DNA of 9,824 bases from Sutterella parvirubra YIT 11816 (GTDB lineage: Bacteria > Pseudomonadota > Gammaproteobacteria > Burkholderiales > Burkholderiaceae_F): contig NZ_JH604840.1 of the NCBI RefSeq assembly GCF_000250875.1, positions 1 through 9,824 on the forward strand. Reading direction: 5' to 3'. A program made the position numbers and the translations under genes. The notes beneath the pieces were generated by a model. The model worked only from the letters and a program-made list of their open reading frames with translations, searched no databases and was not told where the DNA came from. This document shows positions 1 through 6,219 of the stretch, one piece after another (position 1 is the stretch's first letter; every line of letters starts with the position of its first letter).

Positions 1-418
1 CGTCCATGCTCTTCGCCGACTGCATGTGCGTCCTCTTTCTCTTCCTCGTCTTCGTCCGCATCTCCGTACCAGTAGTAGTACCCGTCCTCGTCATCCTCGT
101 CCGGAAGAACGGCATCCAGGTCGAAGGCCCTGTCGAGCGCGATCCGCAGGTGCCGGAAGACGATGTGCTTGAGGAGGTGTTCGTCTTCGAGCCGATCCTC
201 GATGCTGTCGGCGAGGGCCTCCAACAGAATCAACAGGTCGCAGGCTTCCTTCACGCAGTACCAGTCGAGCTCCGCGACGATCGAGGCGCCCTCGGCGAGG
301 ACGAGAATGCGCTCGAAGAGCGGCGTTCCTGCTTGGATGGCCGCCGGCATGTCGTCGGCGAGCAGGACGGCCTGCCGGGCCAGTTCCGGTACGGACCTGC
401 CGACGGTACTCCGGAGCA
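1..418 (-). pseudogene. Displaced 3' part of gene A, shifted frame, continues off the left edge
   Basis: This is the continuation of gene A after its frameshift, read in the frame one base away from the 5' part. It has no stop codon down to base 1, so the true end lies outside the window. Just after the shift it reads STVGRSVPELARQAVLLADD, which matches SAAGKPVPELARAAVLLTDR in gene B, residues 423-442. It then follows gene B through the LFERIL, LAEG and ELD blocks and enters an acidic linker, PDEDDEDGYYYWYGDADEDE (about plus 41-105), at the place where B has its own acidic linker. The YYYWY cluster inside this linker is unique to this copy. By analogy with B, about 170 further residues should lie beyond the window. 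If the missing base is a sequencing error, this stretch and the CDS at 251-1678 are one intact gene. Confidence 0.8.
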
Positions 419-1678
419 CCCTTGGAGTTTCGCGAGGCGTGCGTAGGTCGGACGCAGCGCTTCCACGGGCTCGGTCGCCGCCAATTCTTCAAGGGCGGCC
501 TGACGGTGTTCGGAGAACGTGAGGAGGACCTCATGGAAACGCTCGAATGCGGGCGTGCGGAGGTTGGGCGGAAGTTCCTCGACGGGTTCCGCATCGTCGT
601 CGGGCGGCTGCGTCTCGATCAACGCGGCGGCAAGAACACACTCCATCGCGTCGCGCAGCGTCTCATCGGGAAGCGCATCGTCTCCCGTCATCGGGTCGGT
701 GAGGTATGCGAGGGCCACGGCCTGAGAAGCGCAGTCAAACTGCGCGGCCGCGCAGACCTCAAGAAGTCGTGCGATGAAGTCGACCGTCGTGCTCTCGAGA
801 GAGTCGTAGGCCTTGCGGGTCGAAAGGCGCGGAAGCACGCACCGCAGCGTGCGCATCATGAAACGGTAGTTGCGCGCGGAGCCGTAGAACGGGTCGTGCC
901 AAGAGAACATGCGGGAGTAGTTGGGGTTGAAAAAGTCGCCGTTTTTGCCCCGTTCCAGTTCCGAATCCCACTCTTTCAGCGTATCGACCCGGTCGCAGAA
1001 GAGCTCCACCGTGGTCATCCACATCAAACGCGCGAGCCCGTCGGGCACGTCGAACGGGATGTCTTCGGTGACGTCGTAATCCTCAAAGTCCCAAGTGAGG
1101 TGGTCCCAAACGGAGTTGTAGTGCTCGTCGTCAAAGAGCTCCAAAGGACCTTCAACGGCATCAAAGCGCAAGATGTGGGTGAGCCTCTCGATGCAGGCGT
1201 TGAGGGTCGGGCTATCCGTGACGTCACCTTGGGTAGGGAACTTTTCGATGTCAGCGCTGAGGAAGTCGGCTGGGCAAGAGGTGCTTCCCAAGTCGAAGAG
1301 GCATTGGATCAGAATGCCGATGGGCTCCGGGAGACCTTCCGCGGTCGCTTCATCGAGGGCCTCGTGAAGGACGGCGCCGGGAAGGGCCCAGCCGCGTTTT
1401 CGCTCGCGGCGGGAGCTCTTCGCCGAGTCCTCCGCGAGAAGCTCCAGGAGTTCCCGGAGTTTCGGGCGCTCCCGGAGACTTTCGACGTCGCCGAGCGTCG
1501 AGGCGAACGCGGGGTCGATCGTTTCGTAGAGCGCGTAGGGCGTGAGGCAGGCGGCGATCGTCTTTCCGAGTTCCTCGGGAATGACGTAGGGCTCGACCGG
1601 GTCCGGCTCAGGCATGGGCCGAGGTTTCGGAGGGATCTTCGGCGCTTTGGCCTTATTCTTGCGGGTCTTCTTGGTCAT
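251..1678 (-). CDS. Gene A: array-family protein, frameshifted after residue 420
   Basis: No known family is recognised. It is the closest paralog of gene B next door. From ATG at 1678 it starts MTKKTRKNKA, followed by a proline-rich basic linker, then PYVIPEELGKT (30-40), EGLP (114-117), TEDIPF (204-209), VLPRLS (281-286), SQAVALAYLTDP (318-329) and NLRTPAFERF (372-381). All match B in order and spacing. Homology stops abruptly after ARLAKLQG (413-420). From there to the stop at 251 the frame gives about 55 residues of arginine/serine/proline-rich sequence with no counterpart in B, while the neighbouring frame resumes the match (see 1-418). I chose the ATG at 1678 over an in-frame TTG at 1687 because it aligns with the MTKKKK start of B. 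No clear Shine-Dalgarno precedes it. The protein is soluble by appearance, with no signal peptide or membrane segment. It is either a recent pseudogene or an intact gene with a sequence error. Confidence 0.82.
   Translation of the reverse strand: MTKKTRKNKAKAPKIPPKPRPMPEPDPVEPYVIPEELGKTIAACLTPYALYETIDPAFASTLGDVESLRERPKLRELLELLAEDSAKSSRRERKRGWALPGAVLHEALDEATAEGLPEPIGILIQCLFDLGSTSCPADFLSADIEKFPTQGDVTDSPTLNACIERLTHILRFDAVEGPLELFDDEHYNSVWDHLTWDFEDYDVTEDIPFDVPDGLARLMWMTTVELFCDRVDTLKEWDSELERGKNGDFFNPNYSRMFSWHDPFYGSARNYRFMMRTLRCVLPRLSTRKAYDSLESTTVDFIARLLEVCAAAQFDCASQAVALAYLTDPMTGDDALPDETLRDAMECVLAAALIETQPPDDDAEPVEELPPNLRTPAFERFHEVLLTFSEHRQAALEELAATEPVEALRPTYARLAKLQGCSGVPSAGPYRNWPGRPSCSPTTCRRPSKQERRSSSAFSSSPRAPRSSRSSTGTA
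692..724 (-). repeat. 33-bp patch nearly identical to 2969-3001, gene A copy
   Basis: This is 32 of 33 bases identical to 2969-3001 in gene B. It encodes QAVALAYLTDP in both. It is the longest near-identical DNA stretch I found between A and B, including at synonymous positions, while the flanks differ at many third positions. Confidence 0.6.
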
Positions 1679-1705
1679 GTGGGACAAATCGGTTCGGTTG
1701 GGGAC

Positions 1706-1729
1706 CGGGCGTTTGAGGACAAACGCCCG
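1706..1729. other. Perfect 10-bp hairpin between genes B and A
   Basis: CGGGCGTTTG at 1706-1715 pairs with CAAACGCCCG at 1720-1729 around a 4-base loop (AGGA on plus, TCCT on minus). It lies 28 bases upstream of the gene A start. No T-tract follows on either strand, so it is a poor intrinsic terminator. An RNA processing or stability element, or an attenuator before A, are alternatives. It forms a tandem pair with the hairpin at 1742-1763. Confidence 0.7.
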
Positions 1730-1741
1730 CTGAGTGCAATC

Positions 1742-1763
1742 CGGTGCCGCGCAGGCGGCACCG
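1742..1763. other. Perfect 9-bp GC-rich hairpin just after gene B
   Basis: CGGTGCCGC at 1742-1750 pairs with GCGGCACCG at 1755-1763 around a 4-base loop. It begins six bases past the TGA of gene B. On the minus strand it is followed by GATTGCACTCAG rather than a run of T, so it does not meet the usual terminator pattern. Its position directly behind the stop suits a 3'-end protector or transcript joint. Confidence 0.65.
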
Positions 1764-1768
1764 TCAGG

Positions 1769-3949
1769 TCACGGAACGGGTGGAGTCGTGCCGCCGCAGT
1801 CGACCGTCTGCGCTCGACCGGCATCGACATCCCTGAGAAACTTCAGCAGGTCCTCGTCCTCCGTCTCTGCGGTGAACTTGCGGAAGCCCTCTTCGCCCAG
1901 GATGAACCAGAGCGTCGCGGCGCGAAGACCGTGGGGCAGCCGTCCCAGGCGGGCTTGGGTTTCCTTGCTTTGGAGGTCGTCGTCAATCGGAGCGAGCCGC
2001 CATTCGCACTTGCTCTTGATGACGCAGACGCCGTTGAGAAAGGCGGTGCTTCCGAGCAGATCGGCCGCTTTCGGAAAGGCCTCCATGAATTCCTTCAGGT
2101 TCACGAGTTTCCGTTCGGATGCAAACTGCCGAGGGGAGAGGTCCTTGTGATCCTCAAAGATCGCGAAAAGGCGGGGAGGTTCGCCCGTCGACGTGCGGGG
2201 TCGTCCGAAGGCGACGAGACTTCCGTGGCCGAGCCGCGGCGTCTCGACGCGGATGCCGACGTAGTCCTGAGGCACGACGGGTACTTCCCAGCCGTACTCA
2301 TCTTCCTCCGGCTCGATGCCCTCTTCATCGTCGTCTTCGTCTTCGCCTTCGTCGTCGACGTCGACGTCGACGGCAAGGACGGCATCAAAGTCGAAGGCGT
2401 CTTCGAGAGCCATCCGTACGAACTGAAAGGCGCGGTGCTGGAGGAAGTGTTCCCGCTTTTCGAGTCGATGCTCGAGGTTCTCGGCGTAAGCCTCCAACAC
2501 CATCACCAGGTCGCGCGCCGCCGGGACGCCGTACCTGTCGAGCTCTCCGGCGATCGAACAACCCTCGGCGAGCATCAGAATGCGCTCGAAGAGCGCGGGG
2601 GCCTCAGCGAGGGAGGAGGCCATCCTGTCCGTGAGAAGCACGGCGGCCCGGGCGAGCTCCGGGACGGGCTTGCCTGCGGCGCTCCGCAGCGCGCCTTGGA
2701 GTTCGGCCAAACGGGCGTACGTCGGGCGCAGAGCGTCGGCGGGTTCCGTTGCGGCCAACCTTTCGAAGGCGCAACGGCGGTTGTCCGGGGGCGCGAGAAG
2801 CGCCGCACGGAAGCGCTCAAAATCGGGCGTGCGGAGGTTCAGAGGAAGTTCTCCCACGGGCACGTCGTCGGCTTTGGACGGTGCCGCGGCGTTGATGAGC
2901 GCTTCGGCGAGGACGCACGTCATGATTGCTGTGAGCGTCTCCCTGGGAAGCGTTTCGGACGCCGTCACCGGGTCGGTGAGGTACGCGAGGGCCACGGCCT
3001 GCGACGCCACGTCGAAGCGGGCGGCGGCGCAGGTTTCGAGCAGCCGCCCGAGGAACTGATCCGTCGTGTGGCCGAAGGATGCGCAGGGGCCGCGGGGGGA
3101 GAAGCGCGGGAGCACGTACCGGAGCGCCCGCATCATGAGCTTGCGGTGCTTGACCGCGTTCCGGAGCTCGTCCTCGCGGAGGCCCTGGAAGGTGCTTCCG
3201 TTCCGCCAGCCGGAATCCGACTCTTCTTTCTTTATGGCCTGCTCCCAATCTCGAACCAAGATGGTTCGGTCTACGCACAGCTGAGCCGCGCACATCCACA
3301 AAAGCCTGATGACCCAGTCGTCCGGGACGTAGGGAAGGTCTTCCGTGACGTCGCAGTCCGAAAACTCGAAGGGATAGTCGTTTATGACATCGGAGTCGGG
3401 GTTTTGGGGATGGCAGCGCAGCAGGTCGTATTCGACGGCCTCAAAGCGCGCGAGGTGGTTGAGCCTTACGAAGCAGCGGTTGAGCGTTTCGCTGCCGGAG
3501 GGAAAGCGTCCGGCGCGGAGGTCCTCGATGCTTTCCGTGATGACGTCTCCCGTGTAGTCAAAGCAGCCGAGTCCGCCGAGACAGGAGAGCAGCCAGAAAA
3601 CATCAGTCGGAAGTCCCTCGAATTCGGCGTCGAAGGCGGCCTTCTCAAGCGCTTTCCCGAAGTCCTTTCCGCCCCGCCGCAGTTTGTCGCGGCAGCTCTT
3701 GCGCGATTCAACTGCAATCACCTCCAACAGCGTTCGAAGTTTGGGGAGTTCGCGAAGGTTTTCGTCGTCGCGGAGATTCGAGGAAAGTTCAGTGGGGATC
3801 GGCTCGTACAAGGCGTAGGGCTCGAGGAAGGAGGCGATCGTCCTGCCGAGCTCTTCGGAGATGACGTAGGGTTCGGCCGGTTTCGGCTGAGGGATGGGTT
3901 GGGGCTTTGCAGGTGTCTGCTTCGCGTTGTGCTTCTTCTTTTTCGTCAT
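1769..3949 (-). CDS. Gene B: complete array-family protein with acidic linker and C-terminal domain
   Basis: No known family is recognised. It has 726 residues and is the longest complete member here. Order of parts: lysine-rich start MTKKKKHNAK and a P/K/Q-rich linker to about residue 25; PYVISEELGRT (27-37); EGLPTDVF (111-118); TEDLPYVPDDW (202-212); ALRYVLPRFS (275-284); SQAVALAYLTDP (316-327); NLRTPDFERF (371-380); PVPELARAAVLLTD (428-441); acidic linker 527-552, with about 18 D/E in 26 residues; C-terminal domain from about 560. That domain contains KLVNL (614-618) and CVIKSKCEWRL (642-652), which align loosely with the C-terminal domains of C and E. It reads as a soluble, mostly helical protein without signal peptide or membrane segment. 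The ATG start lacks a strong Shine-Dalgarno. It follows C by 82 bases and precedes A, its nearest paralog, by 90. Function unknown. Confidence 0.92.
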   Translation of the reverse strand: MTKKKKHNAKQTPAKPQPIPQPKPAEPYVISEELGRTIASFLEPYALYEPIPTELSSNLRDDENLRELPKLRTLLEVIAVESRKSCRDKLRRGGKDFGKALEKAAFDAEFEGLPTDVFWLLSCLGGLGCFDYTGDVITESIEDLRAGRFPSGSETLNRCFVRLNHLARFEAVEYDLLRCHPQNPDSDVINDYPFEFSDCDVTEDLPYVPDDWVIRLLWMCAAQLCVDRTILVRDWEQAIKKEESDSGWRNGSTFQGLREDELRNAVKHRKLMMRALRYVLPRFSPRGPCASFGHTTDQFLGRLLETCAAARFDVASQAVALAYLTDPVTASETLPRETLTAIMTCVLAEALINAAAPSKADDVPVGELPLNLRTPDFERFRAALLAPPDNRRCAFERLAATEPADALRPTYARLAELQGALRSAAGKPVPELARAAVLLTDRMASSLAEAPALFERILMLAEGCSIAGELDRYGVPAARDLVMVLEAYAENLEHRLEKREHFLQHRAFQFVRMALEDAFDFDAVLAVDVDVDDEGEDEDDDEEGIEPEEDEYGWEVPVVPQDYVGIRVETPRLGHGSLVAFGRPRTSTGEPPRLFAIFEDHKDLSPRQFASERKLVNLKEFMEAFPKAADLLGSTAFLNGVCVIKSKCEWRLAPIDDDLQSKETQARLGRLPHGLRAATLWFILGEEGFRKFTAETEDEDLLKFLRDVDAGRAQTVDCGGTTPPVP
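2969..3001 (-). repeat. 33-bp patch nearly identical to 692-724, gene B copy
   Basis: Partner of the patch in gene A, with one mismatch, at a synonymous position (TAC/TAT). It is part of a conserved helix block, SQAVALAYLTDP. Strong constraint or a short gene-conversion tract would both explain it. Confidence 0.6.
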
Positions 3950-3971
3950 GATGCGGTCTCTAGCCCACCCG

Positions 3972-3990
3972 GCGCGCGTCTTCCGCGCGC
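3972..3990. other. GC-only hairpin between genes C and B
   Basis: GCGCGCG at 3972-3978 pairs with CGCGCGC at 3984-3990 around a five-base loop. The stem can be lengthened by two G-C pairs past a bulged C. It lies 22 bases upstream of the gene B start. The minus-strand sequence after it is CGGGTGGGC, with no T-tract, so termination is doubtful. It may mask or stabilise the B leader. Confidence 0.5.
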
Positions 3991-4031
3991 GGCCGGACGG
4001 GGGTGTTGGTCTCGGGTGTCGGGTGCGGCCG

Positions 4032-6056
4032 TCAGGCGTGCGCGGTTTGGGTGATCAGCACGGCGTCTTCGGCGTCGTCCCAAAAGGCCTCGTCAAACGG
4101 TGCGTAGCGCGGGCGGTTGGGGTGCCCCTCCGGGAGTTGGTCCGCGGAGAGCCGCTCAAAGCCGCGCCCGTCCGCACGGCGCACGAAGCCGCCCTGCATG
4201 ACGGAAGGCTTCTGGAAGAGACCGATCAGATCGGGGCGAAGATTGACGAGCTGGTTCGCCGTCATCCGGACGAAATCCCGCATGAGTGCCGGGTCTTGGC
4301 CCAGATCGTTCTCGGTGAAGACGATGAAGGCGTCATCCCGGCGGCTGCGGAAGATGACATGCACGGGGGAGTCGGTTTCAAGAAGCCGCGTGGTGGCGAC
4401 CACCTGCTCGGACGCGTACTTCGCGGGAAGAATCCGCTCTTCGTTCGGCAGGTCTTCAAGCGTGAAGATGGTGTCTTCATCGTCGAAGCCGCCGTCGAAA
4501 TCGTCGTCTTCGTCGTCCGCAAGGTCGTCCAGATCGACGCCCAACCACTCTTCGGCGTCGTAGAGGTCGCAGGTTTCTTCGATCTCAAAGCCCGCGGCGG
4601 CACACGCCTCTTGAACGAGCGGATTGTCTTCCGCCGCCCTTATGGGCACGCGGTTCGCCAGATGCTTCCCCGCGAGAAGGAGACGCATCGCGCCGTCGGG
4701 ATCCTCATCGACCAGTTCGGTCCCGACCGCATAGGTTTCCGCCAAAAGTGCGAGCCAGGGCATCGCGCGCAGGTTGTCCTCCCGTTCGGCCTCATCGAGC
4801 CGCGTGCCGATTTTGTCGGCCTCGGCCTGAAGAACCTTTAGGGACCGAGTTTCCTCGGACTTCATCCGGATAACCGTTCGGCGCAATGCCGAGAGTTCTT
4901 CGGCGAGGGTCCGCAGCGCGGGAACGGTCTCGGCCTCAATGAGGCGCTGCAGCGCGGTTTCGTCCATCACTTCCGATTGAAGGAGTGCGAGCCAACGGTC
5001 GAGCGCGGGCGTTTGGAGCGACGCGTGAAGTTGGGGCCGGAGGCCGGGCGACGGGAGCCGCTTCGAGTCGGGGTCGAGAAGGTGGATGAAGGCGGCCGCG
5101 ATGAAGAGCTTGGCGGTGTCCTCCACGGCCTCCACCGGACACTCGGGCGGGGCCGCGATCATCTCGGGCTTCTGAAGCCATCCGAGCGTCAACGCGATTT
5201 GGGGCGTCAGGTCGGTGAGGTCGGCAAAGAGGTCGAAGAGGCCCTCGAAAGCTTCAAAACGGAACTGCGTCGGCAGGTCTGCAAAGGCGTCGGCGCGCAG
5301 GTGAGGGAGGATGATGCCGAGCGTGCGCCTCGCCGTCGAGTCCGCATGTTGGTTGAGCTGATCAAGACCGTTGTCAAACCGGCCGTCGTTCGTCACGCGG
5401 TCGGACCAGTCGTCCTCAAAGTTGACGCGGAGCGCTTCGTTGAAGCGGACCGTCGCCTCGATGAGGCGCGGATGCCAGGATTCGTCGCCGAAAGGAAGAT
5501 CCTCGACGAAGTGCGCGTGATTGAAGACGGGCGAAGCATCGTCGGTCGCGATTTGGGTTCCGGTCTCGGCGAGGAAGCGCGTCTCGTGCGCGAGGCGCTG
5601 AAGGAATTTGTCGAAGATGGGAGACCCGGTGGAGACTTCGGCCTGGTCGAAGGCCGCGACGAGCTCGTTGAGTCCCCTGAGGGCCGCAGCGCAGCTTTTG
5701 TCGATGATGGCGATGCGGCGGGTGACCACTTCAAACGCCGCGGACGGAAGCCCTTCGGAAAGCGCGAGGCCGAGGGCTTTGCGCATTTTTTTGGCGGCAT
5801 GCGCGGGAGCACGGCCACCGTTTTGGGCAGACAGGTCGATGAGGCGCACGCAGCTCTCCAGGAACATGCGCAGGTTCGGGAGGCGGGCGAGCTCAACGCC
5901 CGCCTGCGGGCCGTTGAGCGTGCGTTGAAGCGTATAGGCATCGGCTCGGTCAAAGGCGGTGAGGGCCCGGGCGAGGACGTCGCTGAGTGCGTCGGAGACG
6001 AGGTAAGACTGGACTGCCGCCGGCTTCGTTTGGCGGCGATGGGATTTCTTGGACAT
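4032..6056 (-). CDS. Gene C: complete array-family protein, sister of gene D
   Basis: No known family is recognised. It has 674 residues. Parts: basic start MSKKSHRRQTK; SYLVSDALSDVL (17-28); EGLPSAAFEVVTRR (101-114); STGSPIFDKFLQRLAHETRF (142-161); FVEDLPFGDESWHPRLI (183-199); ILPHLRADAFADLP (249-262); IALTLGWLQKP (287-297); SLQTPALDRW (346-355); a probable coiled-coil or long helix at about 385-435; acidic linker 507-533; C-terminal domain 555-674 with NQLVNLRPDLIGLF (601-614) and a VRRADGRGFERL block (625-636). It is clearly homologous to D along D's whole length and more distantly to A and B. Its C-terminal domain is shared with gene E. The ATG at 6056 has a modest AGG seven bases upstream. 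The first 39 residues differ from those of D at only five positions. It is a soluble protein by appearance. Function unknown. Confidence 0.93.
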   Translation of the reverse strand: MSKKSHRRQTKPAAVQSYLVSDALSDVLARALTAFDRADAYTLQRTLNGPQAGVELARLPNLRMFLESCVRLIDLSAQNGGRAPAHAAKKMRKALGLALSEGLPSAAFEVVTRRIAIIDKSCAAALRGLNELVAAFDQAEVSTGSPIFDKFLQRLAHETRFLAETGTQIATDDASPVFNHAHFVEDLPFGDESWHPRLIEATVRFNEALRVNFEDDWSDRVTNDGRFDNGLDQLNQHADSTARRTLGIILPHLRADAFADLPTQFRFEAFEGLFDLFADLTDLTPQIALTLGWLQKPEMIAAPPECPVEAVEDTAKLFIAAAFIHLLDPDSKRLPSPGLRPQLHASLQTPALDRWLALLQSEVMDETALQRLIEAETVPALRTLAEELSALRRTVIRMKSEETRSLKVLQAEADKIGTRLDEAEREDNLRAMPWLALLAETYAVGTELVDEDPDGAMRLLLAGKHLANRVPIRAAEDNPLVQEACAAAGFEIEETCDLYDAEEWLGVDLDDLADDEDDDFDGGFDDEDTIFTLEDLPNEERILPAKYASEQVVATTRLLETDSPVHVIFRSRRDDAFIVFTENDLGQDPALMRDFVRMTANQLVNLRPDLIGLFQKPSVMQGGFVRRADGRGFERLSADQLPEGHPNRPRYAPFDEAFWDDAEDAVLITQTAHA

Positions 6057-6150
6057 AGTCGTGCCTGTGGTTGGAAAAGGAACGGCGTGGTGGGCCGTCC
6101 GCGCAGGCTTCGGCCTGCGCGGCGGTCGTTCTTCGTGGTGGTCGTCTCAT
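6057..6150 (-). promoter_or_regulatory. Gene C leader with 10-bp hairpin, duplicated upstream of gene D
   Basis: This non-coding leader resembles the leader of gene D. The 18 bases CGGCCCACCACGCCGTTC (minus strand, 6097-6080) are identical in both and start 24 bases before each ATG. Directly upstream is a perfect 10-bp hairpin, 6099-6108 paired with 6113-6122, loop CGAA on the transcribed strand; the D copy has a weaker stem in the same place. At the far end an ATGAGA with an AGGA site six bases upstream opens a frame (6150 to 5950) overlapping the start of C in another frame. The similarity may be simple duplication, or may mark a regulatory leader. No convincing -35/-10 pair is visible. Confidence 0.45.
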
Positions 6151-6219
6151 CGCGGTTCCTCGGAAAGCGTTCTTGCTGGATGCGGTGCCTGCCGCTCTTG
6201 GGGTTTGGGGATTCCGGCG

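Noticed and set aside
415..430. Programmed ribosomal frameshifting in gene A
   Set aside because: The zero frame reads CTC CAA GGG TGC; no X-XXY-YYZ slippery heptamer is in phase and I saw no clear stimulatory structure. A lost base is simpler.
1679..1687. TTG start for gene A at 1687, and similarly TTG at 7881 for gene D
   Set aside because: The ATG codons at 1678 and 7863 align with the starts of B and C, and the one at 7863 has its own ribosome site.
1706..1763. Calling the B-A hairpins terminators
   Set aside because: Neither stem is followed by a T-tract on either strand, unlike the hairpin at 9792-9823.
422..4054. A 1210-codon open frame on the plus strand spanning genes A and B
   Set aside because: It is codon-aligned and antisense to A and B, which rarely use the codons TTA, CTA and TCA, so it stays open by composition. 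A and B differ mainly at third positions of the minus-strand codons, and motifs and starts fit the minus strand.
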